NCBI RefSeq assembly: GCF_030272615.1
Contig: NC_081414.1
Location: forward strand, 235,434,733-235,498,732
Direction of reading: 5' to 3'
DNA length: 64,000 nucleotides
Source of the DNA: Cryptomeria japonica
Taxonomy: Eukaryota > Streptophyta > Pinopsida > Cupressales > Cupressaceae
Positions 46,172 through 58,917 of the stretch are shown here, in pieces (the first letter of the stretch is position 1; the number at the start of each line of letters is the position of its first letter). The translations under genes were made by a program, and so were the position numbers. The notes under the pieces were generated by a model. The model saw only the letters and a list, made by a program, of their open reading frames with translations. It ran no database searches and was not told the DNA's origin.

Positions 46172-47026
46172 GATCCAAAACATAAAAACAGAGGCCAAAA
46201 CAGTGAGGAATTTTAAAATTTTTGAAAACATTTTCCGACGCCTTCTTCATCAAACATCATTTTTCATCAAAACAGAGTAGCAAAAATAAACCGTTAAGAC
46301 TATTTCTTGAGCTAAATTTGTGTCAAAACAAACGTTGTAAAATCCTAAACGAATCGCACGATAAAACATGTCTATCTTATCATAATCTGGAAACCTCATC
46401 ATTAGTATCAACAGAATCCTTTACCATCTTACGAATTTTATCTCACAAAAACACTTGTTTAAAACTTTCAAGTTGTCAAATCAAGTTTCCATATCGGGAG
46501 TCTTTTATCCATATCATTTGACACACTTTGTCATGAAGGGGCATCTAAACTTTCACTTTGATAGAGTAAGATTTGAAATTTTTCAAACAAGATCAACTGA
46601 ATCCAAACAAATCAAAGGAAACCATTGATCACTCATGCATGACTAATCCTCATATTCTGAGAAGAAAAAACCTTTATCGTAACATCACGTTGAAGAAACA
46701 ACAACCTAGTTTTTCCAAATTCATCAAGAGAAACAAGTTCTTATACATCAATCGTCAACTCTTCAAATCTCATCGGGTATTCCTTCATCACGTCAAACGT
46801 TATATCCAAAACAAATCCAACGAATTTGACAAAGAACCCTTGAAGACGAGAGCCTACTGTCAAAAGTCTACTTTTAATCAAATCATAAACCGCAGAGGAA
46901 AAATCAATCCAGCATTCTTTCCCGATGAGTGTATCACTTATAACACATCTCGACCAGAACCACCCACCCCTGAGCAACATATCAACGAGGCTTTTGTCCC
47001 GTTCATCACTGAAAGTTTCTACTAAA

Positions 47027-48880
47027 ATGCCTATTACTTGCTCTCAAAGAAACCAACAAAGTGAGACACACGCCGAGTCTAGTATAAATTGAAGATTGTC
47101 AAATCCTTTTGAAGTTCCACACTTAGAAGAACCTGAAATTTCTGAAGCACTTCTTCAAGAAAGTCAGGAAAACCCTTCATTCCAAAAGCTTGTAGAAAGG
47201 CTCATGGAAAATGACAAAGAAAAATATCTGCTCATGCTTACAAGTAAAGGCGTTAAACTTCCCGAAGATTTAGACTCAAACATCTTTAAAATTAGGTCTC
47301 GACAATATGCATATCAAGAACAATAAAGAGAAGAAGAAACTCGTAACTTTGAACAACACATACCTGAGCAACACATTCCAGAACAACGCATACCAGAAAT
47401 GCGTATACCAGAACTAGAAACACCAGAGCAAAATATACCATTTACCACACCTTTTCAGCTAAGAACAAATACAAGGGAAGAACTTTTCCCTCGACACGAG
47501 AATATACATTTGGCTGCCCTTACTCAACAAATGCAAATGTTGCAAAGGCAAATACAGGATATGCAACAAGGGACAACAATGCGGTACTCTTTAAACAAAA
47601 TCTGTCCTTATCCATTTGACAGAAGATTAAACATGGTCCCTTTTCCTCCAAACTCAGACGTTCCCAAATTTGATAAATATGATGGGAAAAGTGATCCCCG
47701 AGATCATGTTCGAGAATTTTGCACAATGAGTCTTGAATTTGCTCATGATGACACCTATTTGATGATGCTATTCCCAAGAAGCTTGGGAGGGCAAACAATG
47801 GAATGGTTATCCAAAATTATGCCACCTGTCAGATCATTTGATGAATTGGTTAACAAATTCATAACCCAATATTCCTACAACATCCAACATGCCATAACCA
47901 TGCTAGATGTTTGCAACACCAAACAAAAGAACAAGGAAACATTCATGGTGTTCCTTTAGCACTGGCAACGTATGGTCTCCAGATATCCTCGAGATATTCC
48001 CGAAAAGGAGAAAATGGAAATCTTCATCGATAACTTGAATAGTGAAATGAGTTACAGACTAAAACTTCAATGCATACCATCTTTCGCTAAATTAATTGAG
48101 AATGGCATTCAAGTAGAGGAAGCATGTGTCAAAAAGGGAACACTCAAATTCTACAAGGAAGGAACAAACTCATCAAACTACAATAACCAGAACAACACCA
48201 ACCTTGACAAATCTCAATTTTGGACTTGAAACAAAAACGAAGGCAACAATAAATCATATGATCCCAAATCTAAGCAACCGGTGCTCGCATTATCCAGAAA
48301 TCCTCAAAACATGAAAAATCCTAAGAATGCTAATCCAAATGCTAACACATATGCACCAAACACCGATCAAGGATAACTCAACACAAACAACACCAATGAT
48401 ACTCAAAACAAAAACATGAATCCAGGACCTAACAACAATTCATGCAACAACACAAACAATTTCCAAAAGCATATCTTCACACCACTGGGGCAATCACTAG
48501 AATTAGCATTCAGAGAACTTTTGGCACACAAGATTCTTTTCTTGCCTCCAATCAGCAACTATGAACCTCAAATCAAACCACCTTGGTGGAATGATTCACA
48601 CTATTGTGATTACCATCGTAACAAGGGTCATCAAATGAACAAGTGCATGAGTTTAAAGCATGTGGTGCAAGATATGATTGATCGAGGTGACTTAACAGTA
48701 GATGGTCTCAAAACGAATGGTGATCATGGAGCCTTTAAAAATCCTCTTCCAAATTACAACAAAGATGGCGCTTCAACCTTGGATAATACACGCGAAGCTC
48801 GTGTCAACCATATCTACAACAACACCATAAATCACATATCAGCTGAAGATCATCAAGTAAATGTCATCACCATCTGAGAT
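47027..48880 (+). pseudogene. Gypsy-A gag
   Basis: ATG at 47027 opens the frame used by the whole gag-pol. A TGA near 47090 (TGG expected) follows the first 20 codons. Next are an acidic helical part; a five-residue repeat of the type EQHIP (about 47346-47435); the gag core with PKFDKYDGKSDPRDHVREF (about 47660-47720), GQTMEWLSKI and FDELVNKFITQYS; an Asn-rich stretch; and CDYHRNKGHQMNKC (about 48606), a knuckle-like motif with His spacing as in Tat gags. Interrupted only by nonsense codons (near 47322, 47957, 48227, 48373 and 48875). Confidence 0.88.
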
Positions 48881-50215
48881 CGGCATGATCATGAATCTGT
48901 CAATATAACAACCCGAAATCAGAAATATGTCTTGAAAGGACATACTGCACCTACAACTACCACACCAAAAATCCAATATGACTTGGTTAGCCAACTACGT
49001 AAAACTCCAGCACAGATATCTATACTAGAATTTTTGAAACTATCACCAAAGCACAAAGACATATTAGAACAAGTGCTATTGGAAACCAATGTACCTCAAA
49101 ATTTGGATACAGACAGATTTCAAGCCATGGTCGCCCATATGACTGGACCTCATAACCTCACCTTCTTTGAACATGACGATGCTTCCTTAAGCCATTTGCA
49201 TAATACTCCTCTCCATATCAAAGTCATTGTTTGTAAACACCGAGTAAAAAGAGTCTTAATAGATGGAGGAGCCGGACTTAATATATGTACTTTGAAGCTT
49301 ATCCGTGTATTAGGCTTCTCAGAAGAATCTATTGATCCCTGCAAGAAGATTACCATAAAGGCATATGATGATGAGGAAAGGTCCTCTAAAGGAATTGTGA
49401 TATTACCCATTCAAGTAGGACCAGTGCAAAAAGCTACTATATGTCAGGTCTTAGATATAGATCTCACCTACAATATTTTGTTAGGGTGACCCTGGATACA
49501 TGAAATGCAAGCAGTACCTTCTACATACCACCAGTGTGTCAAATTTCCTTATGATGGACAAGAAGTTTCCATATCTGCTGATCATAATCCATTTCAACAT
49601 TGCAATGCAATGGGGGTAGCCCAAGACAGTTTGGTTCCTCATAATAGAGAAAAGAAGCGATCTTTAACATCAGATCTACAAACAGTAAAGTCCAACTCCT
49701 TACTTGAAGACTTCAAACAGAAAATGCAAATCAAAGACCAAGGTATGGGAGAATACTCTTTGGAGCCTTTATGTTTGGCCAAATTGCCAACATCACCTAG
49801 ATCTCATGGATTGCCTACTACATCAACACATCTGGTCACTCAGCCCATCACCAAATTTGATGGTACCTTTATCCAATTGGGCACTCTAGCACATGAATCA
49901 GAAGACAAGGATATTCTTAGCTGGTTATACAAAGATGAGAAAGAAGATAATAGAGCGGCTGCTCTGGACATTGTTCTACCTACACACCTATATGGAAAAG
50001 GATACTTAATCATGCAACAAATGGGATATGACGGTAAAGGACCTATTGGGAAACGCAAGGAAGGAGTCACTGAACCTATAAATCTTCCTTCACAACCCAA
50101 TATAAACAAAGCAGGATTGGGTTGTGAGCTCACTTTCCTATTAAAAAGGCCACCCCACCTAACTACAAAACCTCAATGGAAAGTAAAGATGAAGTACAAA
50201 GAAGAATCCTGGTAG
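48881..50215 (+). pseudogene. Gypsy-A protease with C-terminal G-patch
   Basis: Aspartic protease: VKRVLIDGGAGLNICT (about 49240-49290), then ILLG followed by TGA and PWIHEM (49484-49506), where LLGRPWIHEM is expected, so CGA became TGA. After a Ser/Pro-rich linker comes a G-patch-like segment at about 49990-50130: GKGYLIMQQMGYDGKGPIG, then EPINLPSQPN and GLGCE, with the Gly and aromatic spacing of that RNA-binding domain. G-patch after protease is known in betaretroviruses; here it lies between PR and RT. Confidence 0.8.
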
Positions 50216-51330
50216 GAAGCACTCTTTGAATTAGCAGAAACAATCCGCAAGGCATGGGGATGTCAAGATTAGAAGTTACATCAGGAAAAGCTTCTAAAAC
50301 ACAAAAGGGCCATATCTGCAGCAGTAGCTCATATTCAAATACCAATATTTCAAGAACAAATAAAATCATCTCTGGATACCATTATTCCTCCCCGAGGAAG
50401 CACAGTCTATAAACAAATATAGAAAATAAATGACAGATCTGACACAGAATCAACAAAAACTATCAAAATGGTATCTATCATCAAAGATTTGTTTTCACCA
50501 TACAACATACCAGTTTACAGCACTGATAAAATCTGGGATGATGCCTCGGAGACTAATTCCAATGAATATGAATGGGGTACCTGCTCCAATGCTACTATAG
50601 ATATCCCTAATGATACTGATTCTATATCTCTTTCTCAAGAAGAACATAACGTAGAAGATAGACCTCTTGAATTTGGACCGTAGAATATCTATGACACCGG
50701 GGAAAGTGAACAGAAACATTATGAACAAGTCTATCTGGAAGATAATACCATCAAAGACCTCGACGAAATCCTGGACTTCTTTAAAACCAAGCACAATCAC
50801 GATGAAAACTCTGTCCTAACACTCAAAGTAGCTGAACTTGATTCACCTAATGATTGCTTACCGCTTGTCTTTCCTGACCTCATCGATTGGGATGAACCTG
50901 AAATCCATGATATACCAATTTTCCCAGATGATGAATCTATTATCCATTACCTATGTACCATAAATCCGGAAACAGGTTCTACCATTGAACAAAGTAACAA
51001 TGTCTGCAAACCAGGGAGTGCCAAGTCTCTTAGTCACAAAAATGAACCAAGTAAAGGATCTGATGCTGAAAACCAGTCAATGGCAGCTCTAGATCACAAA
51101 AAAGTAAAAATAAAGGACATATCTGAGGGTGAAAACCTTTTTAAGGCACCTAACGATGGGAGACTTGACACTCTTCCTGAACACTTTCATGAGTGATCAC
51201 CCATATTGATTGAGCCCACTCAATCAATCAACATTGGTACCACATAAGTAGTCAGAAACCTACACCTTGCAGAATCCCTGACAGAGGAAGAAAGATCAGC
51301 ATTCATCATTTTCTTTAAAGAACAACAAAT
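50216..51330 (+). pseudogene. Gypsy-A acidic linker between PR and RT
   Basis: Same frame as gag-pol, interrupted by several stops (near 50214, 50270, 50418, 50681, 51194 and 51245). Encodes an Asp/Glu/Ser-rich region without recognised domain, including YDTGESEQKHYEQVYLEDN and FPDLIDWDEPEIHDIPIF. Probably a flexible spacer in the polyprotein. Confidence 0.6.
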
Positions 51331-54300
51331 TAACTTTGCGTGGTCGTATGCTGATATGCCCAGAGTAGATCCACACTTAATCATGCATCACTTGTCCATC
51401 TCTTCAGGAGTTAAACCAGTCAAGCAAAAGCTACGAAAGATGAATCCACAGGTGGCACTCATGGTCAAAACTGAACTAAAGAAATTATTAGACGTCAGAT
51501 TCATCCGACCCATTGACTATGCAGAATAGATTTCCAACATCATTTCAGTGTTAAAACCAGATGGTAGTATCAGAATATGTACTGACTTCAGAGATGTCAA
51601 CAAAGCTTGTCCAAAAGACGACTTTCCTCTGCCCAGTATCGACATAATTGTAGATCTCACAGCAGGCCATGCAATGCTCTCACTAATGGACGGTTTCTCA
51701 GGCTATAATCAAATCAAAATAGCTCCAGAAGATCAAGATAAAACCGTGTTCACCTGTCCTTGGGGAACGTACTGTTGGAATGTTATGCCTTTTGGCTTAA
51801 AGAATGCAGGGGCCACTTATCAAAGAGTAACGACAACAATATTCCATGACATGATGCACACATTTATGGAAGACTATGTGGATGATTTACTAGCTAAATC
51901 CTTTACCAGAGCAGAACATCTCAGCATCCTAACAACGATATTTGATCGATTGGAGAAATTCCAAGTCCGGCTCAACCCTAAGAAGTGTGTCTTCAAGGTT
52001 ACATCAAGCAAGTTACTAGGCTACATTGTCTCAGCTAAAGGTATTGAAGTAGATCCAGCAAAGGTACAAGCCATTATGGACATGCCACCACCACAGAATA
52101 TCAGTCAACTCAGATCTCTACAAGGCCAACTTCAATCAATCAGGCGATTCATCGCTCAACTAGCAGATAAAAGTCTACCATTTAACCATTTACTACACAA
52201 AAATGTACCATTTAGATGGGGGACCAAGTGTGCAGAATCTTTTTACCAAATCAAACAGTACTTGATGAATCCACTAGTTCTAGTACCACCAGTCGCAGGA
52301 AAGCCACTTATCCTATATATCTCAACAATAGATATATCACTTGGGGCACTATTGGCGCAAGAAGATCAACAAGGAAAGGAACGGGCCATATATTATATCA
52401 GTAGGACATTGAATGGCTATGAACTCAACTATACATTCATTGAAAAGGCTTGCCCAACAGTGGTCTTTGCATCTCAGAAGTTCCGACATTATATGCTAGC
52501 ACACACCATTAAGCTAGTCGCAAAAATTGATCCTCTGAATTATCTACTCAGTAAAGCAGCTCTTACAGGTCGATTGGCTAAATGGGTCATGAATCTCAGT
52601 GAATTTGACATCCAATACACAGAAAGACGAGCCATCAAAGGACAAGCAATTGCAGATCAGTTGGCTGAAGCACCGCTACCAGGAAAACACACCATGGAGA
52701 TTGAATTTCCAGACAAGGACGTTCTTGCTCTTTCTACCGAACAATGGATCCTATACTTTGACGAATCCTATACACAACATGGTTCAGGTGCTGGCATTAT
52801 GTTCATCACTCCTGAAGGACACACTATACCAAGATCATATAGGCTTATGTTTCCCTGCACAAATAATATGGCTGAATATGAGGCATTGGTTATAGGTATC
52901 AAAATAGCCGTAGAATGGAAAATCACAGAGTTAAAAGTTTATGGGGACTCGCAACTGGTCATCCATAAAATCAACAATAACTATCAGACAAAGGATGACA
53001 AGCTACTACCCTACAAGCAAATGGTGGATGACTTCAAACAGTATTTTGTGCACATCACCTTCGAGCAAATACCAAGATTGAACAACAAAGTAGCCAATGC
53101 AATGGCTACTATCACTTCACTACTACAAATTCTAGAGCAACAGAGTCATTACGAGTTCCTGGTAGAGCAACTATTCTCCCCCGCCTATGACCACTCTGAA
53201 TCCCAGGTTATCTATGCCTTGACTGGTTCAGATTCTCCCTTATATGGATCGATATACGACTACCTCCAGCACAATATCTTACCAATTGACCAATCCCGTA
53301 ACCAAAAACGTAACTTTATCCGACAAGCTGCCCGTTACACCCTTACCGCTGATACTTTGTATCATCGAGGTCTAGATGGTACTCTTCTTCGTTGCCTTGA
53401 TTGTAATGATTCTGATTCTGCTTTACATGAGCTTCACGAAGGTATTTGTGGCACACATTCAAGTGGTACTACTCTTGCTAAAAAGATTCTACGAATGGGA
53501 TACTACTGGCCTACAATGGAGAAAGACTCATATCACTTCACCAAGAAAAGTCTTAAATGCCAGATCCATGGCAATCTGATACATGCACCAGTACAGGAAC
53601 TACAGCCATTTACAACATCCTGGCCCTTTTGTAAGTGGGGACTAGACTTAGTTGGCAAAATTCATCCTTCGTCTTCAAATGGACACAAGTTCATTATAAC
53701 TGCAACAGAGTACTTTACCAAATGGATAGAAGCAGTTCCCATGACCACAGTGATTGGGAAACAAATTGCCTCTTTTATCCTAAATTATCTGATCTGCAGA
53801 TATGGTATTCCAAGTTCAATCATCACAGATAATGGATGGCCTTTCAAAAATCAAGATGTCCAAGAACTATGTGAAAAATTCAAAATCCAACATAGGTTCT
53901 CTACACCATACTACCCATAGGGAAATGGTCAAGCAGAAGCATCTAACAAAACTATCCTGAAAATCCTCAAGAAAACAGTGAATGATGCAGGCAAAGATTG
54001 GCACATACAACTCAATCCAGCACTTTGGGCATACAGAACCAGCATCCGCACACCTACAGGAGCAACACCATACTCATTGGTATATGGATCAGAAGCCATT
54101 TTACCCCTGAAAGTAGAAATCCCATCTCTCAGAATCTCTTTGAAAGGCTTAATCCCAGATGAAGAGTATCGAGTTAACCGACGGCAAGAACTTGAACTAT
54201 TAGATGAAAGATGTCAGCATGCTTATACTCATCTCAAAGCATATCAACAACGCATGTGCAGGAGCTGCAATCATAAGGTCATCCCCCGCAACTTCAAAGT

Positions 54301-54495
54301 TGGTGACCTAGTCCTCAAACAAAATCCAAGAAATCAGCAAGATCGAGAAAAGAAAGGGAAATTTGAACCTAACTGGTTGGGTCCCTATGTTATCATATTA
54401 GTCTATGGATCAGGTCCTATCAGCTAACAACTTCAGAAGGAGATGTGCTCGACGAACCAACTGACAACATCCATCTGAAGAAATACTACACTTAA
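51331..54495 (+). pseudogene. Gypsy-A RT, RNase H, archaeal-type RNase H and integrase
   Basis: RT: NFAWSYADMPRVDP, a TAG where WISN is expected (51527), LMDGFSGYNQIKI, YVDD at 51875-51886. Canonical RNase H: ILYISTIDISLGALL lacks the first catalytic Asp. Archaeal-type RNase H at about 52745-53130: WILYFDESYTQHGSGAG, MAEYEALVIGIKIA, VYGDSQLV. Integrase: HHCC finger with one Cys replaced (KKSLKCQ), core KWGLDLVGKI, ITDNGWPF, a TAG in place of Gln in YYPQGNG (53918), GQAEASNK, then GPYVI. A 1-nt deletion near 54417 ends the ORF early; the intact frame would stop at 54493-54495. Confidence 0.92.
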
Positions 54496-55930
54496 GTAGC
54501 CTAGTGCACAGAAAAAGCCAAAACAAGCAAAAAAATCAAAAAATCAAGAAAAAACAAAAACATAAAGTACAATAAAAACAAATGGTGAAAACCTGGTAAA
54601 CAGGCGCTCTTATGAAAAAATGGCTCCTTTATCTATCTCCATACCATTTTATCCGTACAAACACTATTGACCATCGCCCAACACTTAGCACATATCCCTT
54701 TAGGACATACTTAGCGTAGTCACTATCCTGGTTTATCCATATATATTCTCTTACCACAAATCCACCATGGCTTGGAAATCACTGTACATATTTACATCAA
54801 GAGGCACACTCAGCTAGGGGCATTCAAATCGTCTAAATATTGCAAACATTCCAGACATCAAATCTATTTGCAAAACTCAAAAGCATGACATCCAACAACC
54901 AAAAACTATGCTTCATCGCAAAAAAAACAAAACAATTCACAGAAATACCAAGGATGGATGATTTTCTGAAGTACTAAATGTTGTATTATTACATAAAAAT
55001 CTTAAATAGTTTTGCATTTTGAACTTTTTGAATTATTGGATTCTCTTCCTTGTCTCACTAAAAGCTTCAAAGCTAGAGATCATGAGGAACTTCCAATATT
55101 TTCTTAATCTTCTGTCTAGGAGGTGATCACTTGTATTGTGTGAATACTTGCCTCGAGACGTGATACATCGAATATCACTGAAGGCCTGATTCCATTTACG
55201 CATACAAATGATTTAATCTTGTCTGTTTATGCAATACGCACTCAGGTCGTCCTGGTTCAATTATACCTTGATGCTTGTGCTATCTTGCAAAATCAAACAT
55301 CATGTAAATTTTTCTCAGGTCATTATGGTTCAATTATACCATTATGCTTGTATAAATTTTCAACATATCCTAAAACAAATCAATGCTCAATGATGACATC
55401 TACAAAGAAAGCAAACAACATATGGCTATACCGGATGGCAAATACAAAATGAGGATGCTACCAAAAACATAGTTGCATTTATTTTACCATTAGTTGCATA
55501 TCATTTTACAATTAATTGCATATCATTTTAACATATTTGCATATTATTTTACCAATAGTTGCATATCATTTTACAATTAATTACATATTTACATATCATT
55601 TTACATTTAGTTGCATATCAAATCATACATCTCATTTTCAAGACACATCACACAACATATCAAATCATACATCTCATTTTCAAGATACATCTCACAGCAT
55701 ATAAAGGCATACATCCTGCATCATACATACATTTAAAGCATTGCATCATCATGAAGAAATAACCCACATAACATGCATCCATATAAACACACCACATGAT
55801 CAAAGAAAATGGTGCTGTATATATATATATATATATATCTCAAAATGATCAAAATGTGCAAAATATATCATCACTGTGTCTAGTACAAAGAATACAATGA
55901 TAAAAAAAAATACAACAGAGACCCCGTCTC
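54496..55930 (+). other. Gypsy-A 3' region, first part
   Basis: Non-coding. 55480-55620 repeats TTGCATATCATTTTAC-type units. 55610-55700 has a direct repeat of about 42 bp (ATATCAAATCATACATCTCA...). A (TA)n microsatellite lies at 55818-55840. No sense gene is present. Confidence 0.65.
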
Positions 55931-57880
55931 TCAAGTATGACTATCCCTTGACGGAGATGGTCTGGCTCCAGATGTACCTGCCCCTGGATCTCTAGGAGGG
56001 TCCTGTCTCGGTGGCCCTGTGACACCTCAACTCTCAGACCGCGACCCAGTATCTCGAGATCGACTAGATCTCGACTGTGCAAAGCTTTGTACTCGACGAT
56101 CCCTGGGTACCGCTGCCTCATAGTGCCACCGATAGTACTCTGCCTCCTGAGCTCTCAATGCTAGCTCTCTCAGGGTGTCTCTCATCGGACCACCCGCTGC
56201 TGCTCTCTGCATACTGGATACCAGCTCCTCCACTCGCCCCCTCCGCTCTATCTTGGTGTCCTGCTCAGTGGTCAACTGTGCAATTTGCCGCTGATATGTC
56301 AAAATCTGTGCCTACAGCTGCTGTACAGTCACCTGTAGGGTCCGGATCTACGCATCCTCAACATGTGTAGGGACTCAAACCCGTAGTGGTACCTGTACAG
56401 GGGCAATCCCTCCAACCCTGCTTGTCCTCGGTGCTGGGGGTGGGAGCACATCCGTCCTCCTCCTCTGCACTGGTCGCCTCGCCTCATCAGTGCCCCCCAC
56501 TATAGCTAACACCTCCCCCGCTCTCCCCTCTCCACCAGCTCCAATCACCAATCCACCTCTCCCCCTGTCTATCACCCCCTATCTCACCGCTCTCTCCACA
56601 CCCCTATCTCCTCTCCTCCCTCTACCTCCCCACCTCCCTCTGGCTCCTCTTCCTCATCCATCTCCTCCATCCTCTCCATCATCATCATCATCATCATCTC
56701 CCTCTCCCTCCTCCTCATCGGAATCAAAAGTTGGCCTCATCTCCTCCGGATCTGATGTCCTGGCCACCGCCCGCGCAGCAAACAATCTGGAAAACTCATC
56801 GGTCATGCCCGCATCCATAATCTCTGGGGCATAATCCCATATCTACCTTGCCAACCCGACAAACTCCTCCACCGCCACTGTTCTATCAATGGTCGGACCC
56901 CAATCCGCTACATCCTGCCTCCACCATGCATATAGGCAAGCTCCTTGCGGAATACCCTGCTAGCGCCCAAACTGTCTCAAAACTCGGGTCACCACAAACC
57001 TCTCTATCACAAATGGGGTCCTCCCAATCAGGTATCTGGTCATAAAAACAAAGGGCATCTCCAGCCCGTCCTCTACCCACACCTCACATCCTGTATACGG
57101 TCGCCAGGTGACCGTATCAATATCATCGAGTACTCTCCTCCAATGCTCTAGTTTGCCCAGCTTGCACTAGACAACTAGACCCCTGTATCCATACACATAT
57201 GTGCACCCCATAGGCCTATCTCTATCTGCTAGTGGCCTCGCCGCTGGAATGTGCTCCCAGCACCATACCTGTAACAGTGTCACGCCAGCTAACAAACTGT
57301 TGTAACTGAGGTATACGACCTCGTGTAAGCCTCTGTATAGATGGGCCAACATAGCTGATCCCCATGAAAACCTCCGGCCCTGTGTGACCATCTCCTCCAA
57401 TACCAGCCCCCATCCCACGAAAAATCCCTTTGACCTGCGATCAGGACAAAGGAATCTACTAATAAACCCTGCTAGTATAGATGGCAGGGGTGCGTAATCT
57501 AGGTCTAAGAACTCCTGCCACGGGATCTCATAACCACAGATTGTCTCGTCATGGAAGATACAGCGTAGTGCCTCTGTCCCACCCTCCTTCGACTGCTCAT
57601 ACGGTAGTAGTGCACCTACTATGGGAATGCGTAGGAACCTGTAACAGTCCTCTGGTGTGACTGTCATCTCTCCGGTTGCAAAATGAAAGGTGCTCGTGTC
57701 ACTGTGCCACCTCTCTGCAAGTGCTATCAGTAGCCCCTGGTTCATAGTGAACCGAGGCATATCTAATAGGGAGGTCAATCCACATCTCTCGATAATGTCG
57801 AGATCAGCCTAAGACAACCGCGGTATCAATGTCCACGGTCTCGGAAATCTCTCTCGCGACTGCACCACACCCAATTGCTC

Positions 57881-58917
57881 CTGTCAACAAACAAAACAAA
57901 TCCAATATCAGTTTCCACATCAAAACATAGATATCGAAATCAAACTCACATCAACAACATGAAACAATTTTCTCATCTACATCAAGTTCAAAAACCTATA
58001 ATTTCATATCAACTTGTAACACAACTCAAGTTCTCAAAAACCATATCAAAACTTATAACACAACTCAAGTCTCACAATCACATAAACTTGTAAAACAACT
58101 CAAGTTTCCCACCCATATCAGCTTGTAACACAACTCAAGTTTCCAACCCATATCAGCTTGTAACACAAATCAGGCTTCACACATTGAACTTGAAACAGGA
58201 TACGCAAATAAATCATATTTTGATCAAAACACCACATTGATATCTATACATAACTTGAAGTATCGCAAATCAAAATAAGTTATATCAACACTCATATTGG
58301 ACAAATCCATAAAATTATGACAGAAAGACACAACAAATTTACAAACCACCTCATCTTGCAAAATTTTTTCCAGATGCGCTAAAACATACTCCCGCTGTGC
58401 TAAAATTTACCCACGCGCTAGGCTGTTTTTCCTATGCGCTAATCTATTTACCCTATGCACTAGACTGACTCTACGCGCTAACCTTTTTCCCCCATATGCT
58501 ACCTAACCTATCCTATGTGCTAAACCCTACCCACGCGCTAATCTATACCTCTCGGGCGCTACCTGTTTGACCCTATGCGCTAGGTTAACCCTACGCGCTA
58601 AACCCCCTTACCTATGCGAACCCCTGTGACCCCTATGCGCTAGGTTAACACTATGCGCTAACCTGCTGACCTGACGCGCTACCCGACTATCGCCATGCGC
58701 TATTCTATGTCTATGCGCTAACCTATATTTCCTATGCGCTACCCTATTTTATTTCGGACGCACCCCTAATAATCGACTTGATGCGCTACTTAAAAGTTCG
58801 TATGCACTAATCTATGACTTTGACGCGCTAAAACGCTAAAACCAAGGTTTAAAAATCAAAAAATGACTAAAAACGACCAAATTAGAAATCACAAGAGGGT
58901 CAAAAATGTTGACTTAC
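57881..58917 (-). other. Predicted intron of the antisense gene
   Basis: 1037 bp with GT..AG borders (GTAAGT; pyrimidine-rich TTTGTTTTGTTTGTTGACAG). The part near exon 2 (57890-58370) has repeated AACTTGTAACACAACTCAAGT-like units; the rest is the TAGCGCAT array. Confidence 0.7.
58374..58830 (-). repeat. TAGCGCAT array with 60-bp higher-order period
   Basis: Read on the minus strand. Units end (plus-strand last base) at 58381, 58402, 58420, 58441, 58462, 58480, 58501 and so on to 58741, in a strict 21-18-21 pattern giving six 60-bp periods, plus three further units to 58830. It lies wholly inside the predicted intron of the antisense gene. Confidence 0.92.

Larger units (their letters stand above)
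43948..47026 (+). other. Gypsy-A 5' leader
   Basis: 3.1 kb between PBS and gag. Holds two groups of TAGCGCAT arrays, several (T)AAAAAGAAC words near 44541-44660 and a conserved-looking middle (45000-45480). Acceptor-like sites TTTTGCAG (43994), TTCTTGTAG (about 44148) and TTATTGCAG (about 44414) are present, so part may be an intron. Two small frames (46222-46521 and 46573-47025) could be remnants of the extra upstream ORF known in Ogre elements, but nothing recognisable is encoded. Confidence 0.55.

Noticed and set aside
55818-55840. (TA)n tract as a regulatory element
   Set aside because: Simple microsatellite in the Gypsy-A 3' region with no further evidence of function.
56490-57151. Plus-strand Pro/Ser-rich ORFs opposite the PMD gene
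   Set aside because: Shadow of the acidic and Arg-rich antisense coding sequence; low complexity and no sense start context.
58374-58830. Possible CRISPR-like array (short repeats, variable spacers)
   Set aside because: Core is only 8 bp, spacers 10-13 bp, and the context is a plant LTR retrotransposon; no Cas gene is present.
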